From a virus: DNA of 22,052 nucleotides. How positions within the stretch are numbered: position 1 is the stretch's first letter; each line of letters starts with the position of its first letter. The notes beneath the pieces are model-generated. The model worked only from the letters and a program-made list of their open reading frames with translations. It did not search any database and had not been told where the DNA came from. The DNA is taken from the IMG/VR virus record IMGVR_UViG_3300050017_000056, positions 1-22,052 of that record; one strand, 5' to 3'. A program made the translations under genes and the position numbers. Of the stretch, positions 1 to 7,634 are shown piece by piece.

Positions 1-180
1 ACCTAAAAAATTTCAAAATTTTTAAATGGTAACATTTTACATAAACCTCTTTAACCTAAAAAATTTCAAAATTTTTAAATGGTAACATTTTACATAAACC
101 TCTTTAACCTAAAAAATTTCAAAATTTTTAAATGGTAACATTTTACATAAACCTCTTTAACCTAAAAAATTTCAAAATTT
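1..180. repeat. 53-bp tandem repeat, 3.4 copies, cut by window edge
   Basis: Three identical 53-base units (1-53, 54-106, 107-159) are followed by the first 21 bases of a fourth at 160-180, after which the sequence diverges. Each unit begins ACCTAAAAAATTTC and contains TTTTACATAAACCTC. The copies show no differences, which suggests recent expansion. There are no unique spacers, so this is not a CRISPR array. The array may extend to the left of the window. Confidence 0.95.
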
Positions 181-515
181 CTGAGAGAGGTTATATAACT
201 GGAATTCAATGTCCGAGAACCGTTTTTGGCTAAAAATGCTTCACCTCACTACCACAATCACTTGAGTGTGTCTCAAATGAATAAGGTTAAGTTATGTTTA
301 TGTCATGTAATATAACTTATACCCTCGTTATCATGTTACTCTAGTAGTAGTTTGCCATTGTTATACAATGTACTCTACATAAAAACTATACTTAATATAT
401 CTAAATAATGATGTTAGGTTAAATCAATCCTAATCATTGTTCCATTGTTTTAACTTTGATTAATATCTTGATGTTTATATCATTGCAATGTTAATATCAA
501 TCCTTAGACATTCTT

Positions 516-609
516 TTAACTTCGTGGTACATCTCTAATTAACTTCATGGTTCATATCTAAATTAACCTCATGGTTCATATCTTATTAATACCATGATTC
601 TAATTATTG
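516..609. repeat. Degenerate 23-24-bp tandem repeats, about 4 copies
   Basis: Units beginning near 516, 539, 563 and 586 follow the pattern TTAACyTCrTGGTwCATvTCT with substitutions; the fourth copy is most diverged. The function is unknown. They may be protein binding sites or simple slippage products. Confidence 0.7.
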
Positions 610-773
610 TAACCAATCCTAATCAATGTCATATCTATCGTTATATGTTTATATCCTTGCAAACTGTTTGTTTAGTATAATGCACAACTTCAAATAAACT
701 AATAGCATATATAAATACAAATTAAATATAATGTTAATGTTGTAACCTAGTTATAGCACCAATGTTATATCAG

Positions 774-799
774 TTTCGCTAAATACTGTTTTAGCGAAA
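774..799. repeat. Perfect 10-bp inverted repeat, 6-base loop
   Basis: Arms TTTCGCTAAA (774-783) and TTTAGCGAAA (790-799) are separated by six bases. The structure lies 37 bases past the terS stop. No T-run follows on either strand, so it is not a typical intrinsic terminator. An operator or recombination site is as likely. Confidence 0.7.
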
Positions 800-835
800 G
801 TGGATTATCATTTATTATCAATACCAATCATCATT

Positions 836-1681
836 TTATCCTAACAACTTACCTATTCTATTCTTTATTTCATCTTCACTCATATTCATAATGACATTGT
901 TTTGCTGAACTTTTATATTAACACCATCTGTTATCAGGTTCATATACTTGGCTAACATATCAAGTGCTTTCATTTTGTCATACAACTTTATTGACACCCC
1001 ATCTTTGCCTTGTTTAACTTCACTGATCAATGTAGTATCCACCTCTGAACTTTCCTTGAAGTCTACATAACTGATGGTTTTCATTACTGGGTTACCTTTT
1101 TTATCTAATACTGGACCAAAAGCACCCATAACTTTTACTTCCTTTTTTCCAAAAGAAAGATAATCAGTTATATCAGAACCTGCAATTTTCAGATACTCCA
1201 TAATAATTCTTTGTGGTGTTAATCCTAGATTATCAAACAGTGCTTCAGTCTGTTTTTTAATTTCTTGTTGAATTGAAGTTTTGTGAAGCATTTGATATCC
1301 TTGTTCTGATGCTGAATTTTTACTATATCCAACTGTTATTGCAGCTCTTGTTGCATTAAAGTCTTTTAAATATTCAGCTACAAAGAACCTTTGTTTTTTA
1401 GTAAGTTCACTTACTATTTTTTCATTATCTTTTAAAGCTAGATTTTTTACCTCAACCTTTTCTATTGTTGCAACCTTTTCTGCAACCTTTTCTGCAACCT
1501 TTTCTGCAACCTTTTCTGCAACCTTTTTGTTCTTTGGTTTTTTCCAAGGTTGACCTTTATCTCTATCTCGACCAGCCCAACTCTTAATAGTTCCATCACT
1601 AGCTCCATAGCTTACAGCTAAGGTTTTAAATGTACCTTCTCCTGCTTCATAAGCTTTTCTTATTATTTCTTTTTCACTCAT
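836..1681 (-). CDS. terS: Phage terminase small subunit
   Basis: TerS recognises phage DNA and hands it to the large terminase for packaging into proheads. Counting from an in-frame GTG at 1687, residues 5-40 form an N-terminal helix-turn-helix of the kind found in clostridial TerS proteins. Residues 55-73 are a KVAE tandem linker, and about 96-150 match the Terminase_2 core, with a KQRFFVAEYL start and an NATRAAITVGYS segment. I prefer the ATG at 1681 (281 residues), with AGGTGG ten bases upstream; the GTG at 1687 adds two residues. It lies directly after the ArpU-like regulator, as in complete phages. Oddly, no TerL gene follows. The 12-bp DNA repeat in the linker may vary in copy number between strains. 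Confidence 0.9.
   Translation of the reverse strand: MSEKEIIRKAYEAGEGTFKTLAVSYGASDGTIKSWAGRDRDKGQPWKKPKNKKVAEKVAEKVAEKVAEKVATIEKVEVKNLALKDNEKIVSELTKKQRFFVAEYLKDFNATRAAITVGYSKNSASEQGYQMLHKTSIQQEIKKQTEALFDNLGLTPQRIIMEYLKIAGSDITDYLSFGKKEVKVMGAFGPVLDKKGNPVMKTISYVDFKESSEVDTTLISEVKQGKDGVSIKLYDKMKALDMLAKYMNLITDGVNIKVQQNNVIMNMSEDEIKNRIGKLLG
1471..1527 (-). repeat. 12-bp in-frame tandem repeat inside terS
   Basis: About 4.7 copies of CAACCTTTTCTG (plus-strand reading) encode successive KVAE tetrapeptides in the linker between the helix-turn-helix and the Terminase_2 core. The period is a multiple of three, so copy changes would keep the frame. Confidence 0.95.
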
Positions 1682-1703
1682 TGTCACCTCACCACCTAGC
1701 TAG

Positions 1704-1734
1704 TAAAATTAAAAAAGAGCCTTTTACAGCTCTT
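1704..1734 (-). terminator. Intrinsic terminator between late regulator and terS
   Basis: Reading leftward, AAGAGC, an eight-base loop and GCTCTT form a six-bp stem followed immediately by a T-rich run. It sits between the stop of the ArpU-like gene (1785) and the start of terS (1681). It would separate early transcription from the packaging gene. Confidence 0.75.
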
Positions 1735-1784
1735 AGGCATTATGAAATCTTTGCCTCGTTATTATACAAGTACTATTATATCAC

Positions 1785-2267
1785 CTATTTATTAACAATA
1801 TCGCTTGTATTTAAGGGGTTTTTCGCTTGTATTTCACCAAACATTATCTCAACCAATGAATTTATTGCTCTATTTCTTAATTCTCTCAGCCAACTAACAT
1901 CATATTTCATTTCACAGCTTATTTGTAGCCATGTTAGCTGTCTTTCCCATCTATTTAATTTCATATATCTTAATTCAATTATTCGTCTTTCCTTGTCCTC
2001 TAATTGTTTCACACCTTGGTCCACTACTAGCCTTCTATTTTCTAAATGATTTATTGTAGTTTTTAAAGTTGCTAACTGAATGGCTTCATTTTCAACTTGT
2101 GAATTAAACTTATTAGTTCCACTTAATTTATCTTGGTCATATTGAACTGGATCACCATTTTTAACATGTAATTCTATCTCTTCATATAGCATTTTATAAG
2201 ATTCAAGTTGTATATTTATTTCATTATAATCTCTTAGCCATGTTTCAATTACTTTTTTGTAATCCAT
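1785..2267 (-). CDS. ArpU/sigma-70-region-4-like phage late regulator
   Basis: This 160-residue protein is mostly helical, with a C-terminal helix-turn-helix resembling sigma region 4 (about residues 86-140). That part includes LEDKERRIIELRYM and a recognition-type helix around SWLRELRNRAINSL. Proteins of this type (ArpU, RinA and related late transcription factors) switch on the packaging and structural genes, and they usually lie just upstream of terS, as here. The start has the strong site AAGGGGGG and overlaps the helicase gene by 23 bases, suggesting translational coupling. The family call rests on the HTH, the length and the position; DNA binding was not shown. Confidence 0.75.
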   Translation of the reverse strand: MDYKKVIETWLRDYNEINIQLESYKMLYEEIELHVKNGDPVQYDQDKLSGTNKFNSQVENEAIQLATLKTTINHLENRRLVVDQGVKQLEDKERRIIELRYMKLNRWERQLTWLQISCEMKYDVSWLRELRNRAINSLVEIMFGEIQAKNPLNTSDIVNK

Positions 2268-3630
2268 ATTTACCCCCCTTAATTCTAGCCTTTATAGCCT
2301 CAAGTAATGCGCTCTGATTTATTTCCTTATTACTTAGTGCTTTTATAACATCTTCATCGGCGGTACCTCTGCATACTAAATGATGAATTATTACTGATTC
2401 CTTTTGTCCTTGTCTGTGAAGTCTTGCATTTGCTTGCTGATATAATTCTAGGCTCCAAGTTAATCCAAACCAAACAATTATATTTCCACCATATTGAAGA
2501 TTTAAACCATGACCTGCTGATGCTGGATGTACTATTAAAATTGGTATTTCTCCATTATTCCATTTCTTAATATCTTCGGTTCCACCGAGTCCTACTGCAG
2601 TTAATTTCTTAGCTTTTAAAAAACTTACTATTCTATCAAAATCATGCCTGAAGCTATAAAATATTAATAATGGTTTTCCATTAGCTGCTTCTATGATTTC
2701 TAATAAAGCTTTTAGTTTTTCTTCATGTATTTCCACTACCTGCTTAGTTTCTGAATAAATAGCACCATTAGACATTTGTAATAACTTGTTTGTAAGGACT
2801 GCTGCATTAGCAGCCGTAATATCATCTTCACCCAGCTCTAATACTAGGTCCTTTTCTAACTGCTTATATTTATTAACTATATTTATAGGTAAATTGATAC
2901 TTATTATATTATCTATTCTTTCAGGTACATCTAAATAATCTTTAGCCAGCATTGAAATGCATATATCACCTATTTTATTTTTTATTGCTTCCTGAGATCC
3001 AGCCTTTAGGTTCCATTTATAAATTACATATTGATTTCTATCACCAGGTGTAAAATACTGCTCCCTATAACTTGAAATAGTCTTACCTAATCTTTTCCCA
3101 CCATCAAGTAAATAAAGTTGTGGCCATAAATCTATTAAACTATTTGGTGCTGGTGTTCCTGTGAGTCCTACTATTCTTTTAAAATAGGGTCTTACTTTTC
3201 TTAAAGCTCTGAATCTAATAGCCTTAGATGATTTAAAAGAACTTAATTCATCTATAACTACCATATCAAAAGGCCATTTATCAAAATATTCTTTAACTAG
3301 CCATTCTACATTTTCTCTATTAGTTATATAAATATCTGCGGGTATATTCATTGCATTTAATCTTGTTTTAGGATTACCTAAGACTTTAGATATTTTTAAA
3401 TGCTTAAGATGATCCCATTTTTCCACTTCAGTGCTCCATGTATCTTCTGCTACTCGTAGAGGTGCTATCACTAAAACCTTATGTACATCTCCAAGCCATA
3501 ATAAATTATCAACTGCAGTTAAAGTACTAACAGTTTTCCCCATGCCCATATCTAGGAATAGGCCTGAAGCTTCATGATCTATTATGTGATTAATTGCATA
3601 GGCTTGATAATTCCAAGGTTTAAATAACAT
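2245..3630 (-). CDS. SNF2-family DEAD/DEAH-box helicase
   Basis: A 461-residue superfamily-2 ATPase. Visible motifs are Walker A in LDMGMGKT (26-33), motif Ia IAPLRV (55-60), Walker B VIDE (125-128), motif III GLTGTP (155-160), and motif VI QQANARLHRQGQ (398-409) with the arginine finger. The helicase C-terminal domain spans about 305-430. Compact SNF2 proteins are standard in Firmicutes phage replication modules, where they probably remodel or translocate on DNA; the exact substrate is unknown. It starts with ATG after GAGGTG, overlaps the VRR-NUC gene by 11 bases, and likely works with that nuclease. Confidence 0.93.
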   Translation of the reverse strand: MLFKPWNYQAYAINHIIDHEASGLFLDMGMGKTVSTLTAVDNLLWLGDVHKVLVIAPLRVAEDTWSTEVEKWDHLKHLKISKVLGNPKTRLNAMNIPADIYITNRENVEWLVKEYFDKWPFDMVVIDELSSFKSSKAIRFRALRKVRPYFKRIVGLTGTPAPNSLIDLWPQLYLLDGGKRLGKTISSYREQYFTPGDRNQYVIYKWNLKAGSQEAIKNKIGDICISMLAKDYLDVPERIDNIISINLPINIVNKYKQLEKDLVLELGEDDITAANAAVLTNKLLQMSNGAIYSETKQVVEIHEEKLKALLEIIEAANGKPLLIFYSFRHDFDRIVSFLKAKKLTAVGLGGTEDIKKWNNGEIPILIVHPASAGHGLNLQYGGNIIVWFGLTWSLELYQQANARLHRQGQKESVIIHHLVCRGTADEDVIKALSNKEINQSALLEAIKARIKGGKYGLQKSN

Positions 3631-3907
3631 TATCTTTCACCTCACTTATAATTTCCATTATTCCTTCAATCGAATCTAAGCATTCCACTCTGAATCCTAA
3701 TTTCCTTAATTCTTTAGCTCTATATTCTTGTATTACTTTTAACTTTTTACCTGGTGCTTTAAGTTCTATAAAAATAATCTTTCCTTGTGGAAAAAGAACA
3801 ATTCTATCTGGCACACCAATCATTCCTGGACTAACAAATTTTAATGCTTTTCCACCTATTTTCTCTACTTCTTTTTTAAGTCTTTTTTCAATTTTACTCT
3901 CCTGCAT
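3620..3907 (-). CDS. VRR-NUC domain nuclease
   Basis: A 95-residue single-domain PD-(D/E)xK nuclease of the VRR-NUC family. Counting from an upstream in-frame TTG at 3910, it shows GVPD (32-35), the FIELKAPG strand with E49 and K51, and Q61. These are the expected metal-binding and catalytic residues, so it looks intact. Stand-alone VRR-NUC proteins next to SNF2 helicases are common in phages and are thought to process branched DNA. The ATG at 3907 lies inside the end of the upstream gene, with GGAG just before it, so translation is probably coupled. Confidence 0.9.
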   Translation of the reverse strand: MQESKIEKRLKKEVEKIGGKALKFVSPGMIGVPDRIVLFPQGKIIFIELKAPGKKLKVIQEYRAKELRKLGFRVECLDSIEGIMEIISEVKDNVI

Positions 3908-4166
3908 CAAACTCCACTAAATAAAGTAATAAAGCATCTTTAATGTTTCCTCTTGAATTATCTACACCATATTTTTTGGAAAGAATATTTCTTAAAATTG
4001 CACCTTCTATGCTACCCCAAAGATATTTCATAGCTAATCCGGATTTTGTTGTTATACTTCTTTTTCTTGGTTTAAATTCCATTTTTAGAATTTCACTCTT
4101 ATTTATTAACTCTTGTATTTCTTGATCTTCTTTTATAATATTTAATAAATCTTCTATGGTTTTCAT
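3894..4166 (-). CDS. Hypothetical phage protein (90 aa)
   Basis: I do not recognise this family. The protein has an acidic helical N-terminus, a basic patch (FKPRKRSITTKSG, about 32-44) and a second helical part around YLWGSIEGAILRNIL. A clear AGGAGG site precedes the ATG. It is the first gene downstream of the candidate origin and overlaps the VRR-NUC gene by 14 bases, so it probably belongs to the replication/recombination group. The basic patch allows nucleic-acid binding, but this is a guess. Confidence 0.75.
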   Translation of the reverse strand: MKTIEDLLNIIKEDQEIQELINKSEILKMEFKPRKRSITTKSGLAMKYLWGSIEGAILRNILSKKYGVDNSRGNIKDALLLYLVEFDAGE

Positions 4167-4193
4167 TGTTTCTCTACCTCCTATAATTTATAA

Positions 4194-4440
4194 GTGGTGA
4201 TAGTGGTAACCTATAACCCTATGTGTATATATATAATAGGGTATATAGGTATGTATATAGTATAGCTACCCCCTACTCTCTATATATAATAGAATAAGTT
4301 ACCACTGTTACCACTAATACATTCTAAGTATTGATATAACTAACATTTAAAGTGATAACCCCTCTATTTTTAGATACCACAGGTTACCACAGGTTACCAC
4401 TGCACTCATGAAATTAGTGGTAACCTTTTTGAGAAGTGGT
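4194..4440. other. Candidate replication origin: iterons plus AT-rich hairpin region
   Basis: This gap between the VapE gene and the next gene carries six exact copies of GTGGTAAC or its complement: 4203-4210, 4298-4305, 4307-4314, 4383-4390, 4393-4400 and 4417-4424. Degenerate copies lie near 4194, 4351 and 4373. An imperfect inverted repeat (4209-4222 with 4236-4250) and an AT-only tract (about 4225-4265) lie inside. Repeats plus an AT-rich unwinding stretch beside a primase/helicase gene is the usual form of a phage origin. The origin role is inferred. Confidence 0.6.
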
Positions 4441-4443
4441 CAT

Positions 4444-6783
4444 CTATGATTTTGATTGAAAATCTACTATATTTTTTATCATTATCATTGGAGGTAAATT
4501 ATAAAAGCTGCCACTATTTTTTAATCTCCTTTTAATACCCTTGTTTAATAATATTATTTTTAAATTTTGTTTGGCCTGCCCTTTTAATCTATCTGATAAG
4601 CTTAAGCTACTCACAATATCAGAAAATTTATACTCCTGCCACTGTTCTTCAGGTGCACTCCAGTCTAACCTGTCTTCAAGTATTTGCTCTAACTCATCTA
4701 CTTCCAAGTGTAAATTTTGTTGATATTCTGCTAATAATTTTTCTTCTTTATTAGGATATATTTTCTCTCCGCTTTTATAAAGATGATATGTTTCAGCCCA
4801 AATCTGGTCACGTTCATTATCTAGATCCTTCCATATATCCTTTTTGCCTGTAAATACATCGATAGGCCAAAATCTTCTATTTCCTGTTTTGTCTTTTAAA
4901 AATTCTGTGCTATTGGTGGTACCTGCATATATCCATTGAATAGGAGCATGAGTTGATCTTTTACCGTAGGCTAGTCGTGCATTAAACTCTGTTTTTGTTA
5001 AAAAATGTTTTATTTCTTCTGACTCTGTTTTTCTCATTCCAGCCAGCTCCCCAAATTCTGCTATAAATTTTCCTTGCATAATTTCAATAACAATTTTATC
5101 ATCTACTGCCTTTAGAGAATCGGTAAACCATTCACTTCCAGCTAATTTCTCAAGAAATGTACTTTTGCCAATATCGGGTTTTCCACTTAAAACAATCATA
5201 TAATCAAACTTTATTCCAGGTTTATAGATTCTGGTTACTCCAGCAACTAACCATTTTTTCATTATAAATCTATTATATATGGTATCTTCACAACCAAAAT
5301 AATCAATTAAAATTGTATCAACTCGGTTCACACCATCCCAAATTAAACTTTCAAAATAATCTTTTACAGGATGAAATGCTTTATTTTTGAAAGCTAATGT
5401 TATAGCATGATCATAATTGTTTTTAGGATCTATATAAATTGCTCCTAAAAACTCTCTAAGTCCACTATCATCTGCTCCTGTCCAATCTCTCACCCTGTTA
5501 TCATCATCCCAGGGTAATGCCTCCAGTGCTATATTTCTATTAGAAAACTCATTTAATGCAATTTTTCCTTTAAGTAGTGGGTGATTCTCAATAATAATTC
5601 TAAAATTTTTGATAGTATTTTTTAATTTTCCAAATTCCGTATAAGATAGTTTTGATAACCAATTATCCTCGCCCTCTACCACTTCAAAATCTTCTGAAGC
5701 ATTTTCTATAATATCTTTACCAAGTTGCATTTTTACCTTATTGTCAGAACTTGCAAATTCACACATTTTAATATAAGAAGGTATTCTATTAGATGGAGTA
5801 TCTTCTTTAGCTTCATCATCAAGTTCACCGAATTTATGAATTCTAACTAAGTCGAAGGCATTACATAGTATTCCTGATGTTGGATCAGTACTATGATGAC
5901 TATAACTAAATTTATCTTCGTAAACTACAACTCCGCCTGTGGTACTTCCATCTACAAAGGTGTATCTTGTATCATCAGCACCAGCAGTATATACATCATC
6001 TAAGAACTCTGCTATTGCTTCACTTATATTATAGGTTCTGCAAAATGCACCTATGATGCCTTTCTTTTCTAAAGGATCTTCTTGTCTCTTGATAGCACTA
6101 TTTATCTTTGCTTTTGATCTTGAACTCTCTGGCCAGTAACTTACATCCTGCCAACCAAATGTATATCTTTCTAATATTTCATCAGGATTTAACCAGGCTA
6201 AGTCTTGTACTTTGAAAATATATTCCCCATTACTTGAAGTGCTTGGCCAATACATAAGTCTAAAGGGTTCATAAGTTGTGTCATCGAACTGGTCAATACC
6301 TAAATCATCTGCAATCATACGTGATATTGCTTGATATTCATCAGGTAATACTGGCCTGCTAAGTGGAATGATTAATCTTAGTCTTTGGTTATCAGGTGCA
6401 TGTGTATGAGTTGAATATATTAGACAACCAAAACCCCATAATAGCTCTATAGTGGACCATATATCACCAGCTACATAATCTAGATCTAATGTTAATAAAG
6501 TTCTATTAGCAACATTTTCAGCCTTCCTGCGACCATTTTTTAATGAACCTCCAACAAATCCACCAACATCTTTAATATTGTCTTTTTCGGTCTTAGCCAT
6601 TTTCTTATATTCTTCATAAGATTCAGGAGTTCTCATCGTATTACTTAGCTTTTCAACTAGCTCAGAATAGAGCATGTTCTTATTCTTCCAGTGAATTTCT
6701 TTTTTACTTTTTCCAGTGGCTAGTGTTATAAAACCATCAAATTTAATTTTTGTAAGTAGCTTATTTTCTTTAATAGATTCCAC
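4444..6783 (-). CDS. Prim-pol / VapE (virulence-associated E) primase-helicase
   Basis: A 779-residue two-part replication protein. The N-terminal part (about 75-205) looks like an archaeo-eukaryotic prim-pol: LTLDLDY holds the metal-binding DxD (D100, D102), STHTHAP (124-130) fits the catalytic histidine motif, and RLRLIIPLSR follows. The C-terminal part (about 440-690) is a VapE superfamily-3-like ATPase, with Walker A GKPDIGKST (534-542), Walker B around FIAEFGEL and the GTTNSTEFLKDKTGNRRFW signature. It would prime and unwind DNA at the origin. It begins with GTG after AGGAAG, seven bases from the upstream stop. The adjacent iterons (4194-4440) are its likely target. Confidence 0.92.
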   Translation of the reverse strand: MESIKENKLLTKIKFDGFITLATGKSKKEIHWKNKNMLYSELVEKLSNTMRTPESYEEYKKMAKTEKDNIKDVGGFVGGSLKNGRRKAENVANRTLLTLDLDYVAGDIWSTIELLWGFGCLIYSTHTHAPDNQRLRLIIPLSRPVLPDEYQAISRMIADDLGIDQFDDTTYEPFRLMYWPSTSSNGEYIFKVQDLAWLNPDEILERYTFGWQDVSYWPESSRSKAKINSAIKRQEDPLEKKGIIGAFCRTYNISEAIAEFLDDVYTAGADDTRYTFVDGSTTGGVVVYEDKFSYSHHSTDPTSGILCNAFDLVRIHKFGELDDEAKEDTPSNRIPSYIKMCEFASSDNKVKMQLGKDIIENASEDFEVVEGEDNWLSKLSYTEFGKLKNTIKNFRIIIENHPLLKGKIALNEFSNRNIALEALPWDDDNRVRDWTGADDSGLREFLGAIYIDPKNNYDHAITLAFKNKAFHPVKDYFESLIWDGVNRVDTILIDYFGCEDTIYNRFIMKKWLVAGVTRIYKPGIKFDYMIVLSGKPDIGKSTFLEKLAGSEWFTDSLKAVDDKIVIEIMQGKFIAEFGELAGMRKTESEEIKHFLTKTEFNARLAYGKRSTHAPIQWIYAGTTNSTEFLKDKTGNRRFWPIDVFTGKKDIWKDLDNERDQIWAETYHLYKSGEKIYPNKEEKLLAEYQQNLHLEVDELEQILEDRLDWSAPEEQWQEYKFSDIVSSLSLSDRLKGQAKQNLKIILLNKGIKRRLKNSGSFYNLPPMIMIKNIVDFQSKS

Positions 6784-6789
6784 TGTTTA

Positions 6790-7047
6790 TCACTTCCTAC
6801 TCTCTAATTGAATCAATTCTTCTGTCCTTTCTATAATCATATTTGCTCTTTCTTCGCTTACATGTGACTCTCTTGCTGCACTGAAAATGCAATCATTTAT
6901 AATTTTACTTATATTTTGAATCATTGTTGAAGCCTTCTGAATTGCCAATTTATTTATAAACTGTGTTTGCATTGGTGTTAATTTATCTACTGCTTTTGAA
7001 TATACTTTATCTAAATTGTGTTTTTCTCTTCTAGCGTTCCTGTTCAT
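6790..7047 (-). CDS. Hypothetical phage protein (85 aa)
   Basis: Not recognised. It is a small, basic N-terminus followed by an all-helical body with an IQLESRK end. The ATG follows directly on the TAG of the upstream gene, and its stop lies six bases before the VapE start, so the three genes are coupled. The position suggests an accessory replication role; no motif supports a specific one. Confidence 0.75.
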   Translation of the reverse strand: MNRNARREKHNLDKVYSKAVDKLTPMQTQFINKLAIQKASTMIQNISKIINDCIFSAARESHVSEERANMIIERTEELIQLESRK

Positions 7048-7233
7048 CTACATCTTCTCTCTTTCATTAAATTCATTATTTAATAATTTTTCTATGATAC
7101 TCACTAATTCGCCTTTGCTACAGTCCTTATCAAAATACTCCATTCTTTGGTGATAGGTGGCTTGTCTTAATTCTCTGCTATAAAATCCGAGGTCTGTATC
7201 TTTTTTATAAACTTTTATAAATATTTTTTCCAT
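7048..7233 (-). CDS. Hypothetical phage protein (61 aa)
   Basis: Not recognised. It begins with a strand-like EKIFIKVYKK segment and ends in a helical acidic tail. A GGAGG site stands before the ATG. It abuts both neighbours without a gap, which supports it as a real member of the operon. Confidence 0.75.
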   Translation of the reverse strand: MEKIFIKVYKKDTDLGFYSRELRQATYHQRMEYFDKDCSKGELVSIIEKLLNNEFNEREKM

Positions 7234-7551
7234 CTATTTAACCTCCAAATAATCTATGTATTTTTGACACATTGCTGCAATCTGAATACTTTCAGCACTA
7301 TTATATAGAGCATGTTTTTTTAATGAATTACACAATGGAATTATTTGTTCTTTTTTATGATTAAATCTTACAGAATTCCAAAGCATATCTAAAATCTTAT
7401 TAACCTTAGTATTTTCAATATCTGCTTCCTCTACTTCTTCTTTTAACACCGCCCAGGCTTCATGATTTCCATGGAACTGCGGGAAAACTGCATTTGCACG
7501 TTTTAATTCATCTATAACCAATTCATCTATATTCTCTAATAATTCATCCAT
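7234..7551 (-). CDS. Small helical phage protein, possibly MazG-like
   Basis: A 105-residue all-helical protein. The segment FPQFHGNHEAWAVLKEEVEEA, followed by a helix with ILDMLWNSVR, resembles the first helices of phage proteins of the all-alpha NTP pyrophosphatase (MazG-like) group, where paired glutamates bind magnesium. The second EExxD motif of active enzymes is not clear here, so activity is doubtful. It starts at ATG after AAGGAGG. If active, it would hydrolyse noncanonical nucleotides during phage replication. The family call is tentative; the gene itself is secure. Confidence 0.6.
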   Translation of the reverse strand: MDELLENIDELVIDELKRANAVFPQFHGNHEAWAVLKEEVEEADIENTKVNKILDMLWNSVRFNHKKEQIIPLCNSLKKHALYNSAESIQIAAMCQKYIDYLEVK

Positions 7552-7634
7552 TCTTTATCCTCCTTAAGATATTCTTGAATATTCATGTCTAATGTTATCT
7601 TCTGACATCTCTGCATAAATTAAAGTGATTCTTT

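Larger units (their letters stand above)
181..835. other. Noncoding, repeat-rich AT-rich stretch after terS
   Basis: No open frame of note exists on either strand; stops are dense in all frames. The stretch holds short degenerate repeats (around 516-609), recurring motifs such as CAATCCTAATCA (near 425 and 626), and one perfect inverted repeat at 774-799. In a normal phage the large terminase gene would begin here on the minus strand, but no part of it is seen. Confidence 0.7.

Noticed and set aside
1-180. CRISPR array
   Set aside because: The units are contiguous and identical over all 53 bases with no variable spacers, and no cas gene is near.
181-835. tRNA, self-splicing intron or terL remnant
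   Set aside because: No cloverleaf, no conserved intron core, and no translated similarity to a terminase in any frame was visible.
1630-2049. Plus-strand open frame of 139 codons
   Set aside because: It lies opposite terS and the ArpU-like gene, has a low-complexity hydrophobic product and no ribosome site; a shadow of the real minus-strand genes.
7552-7634. 26-codon minus-strand frame in the gap after the triple-XRE gene
   Set aside because: It has no Shine-Dalgarno before its ATG and runs into the next gene's start; probably untranslated leader.
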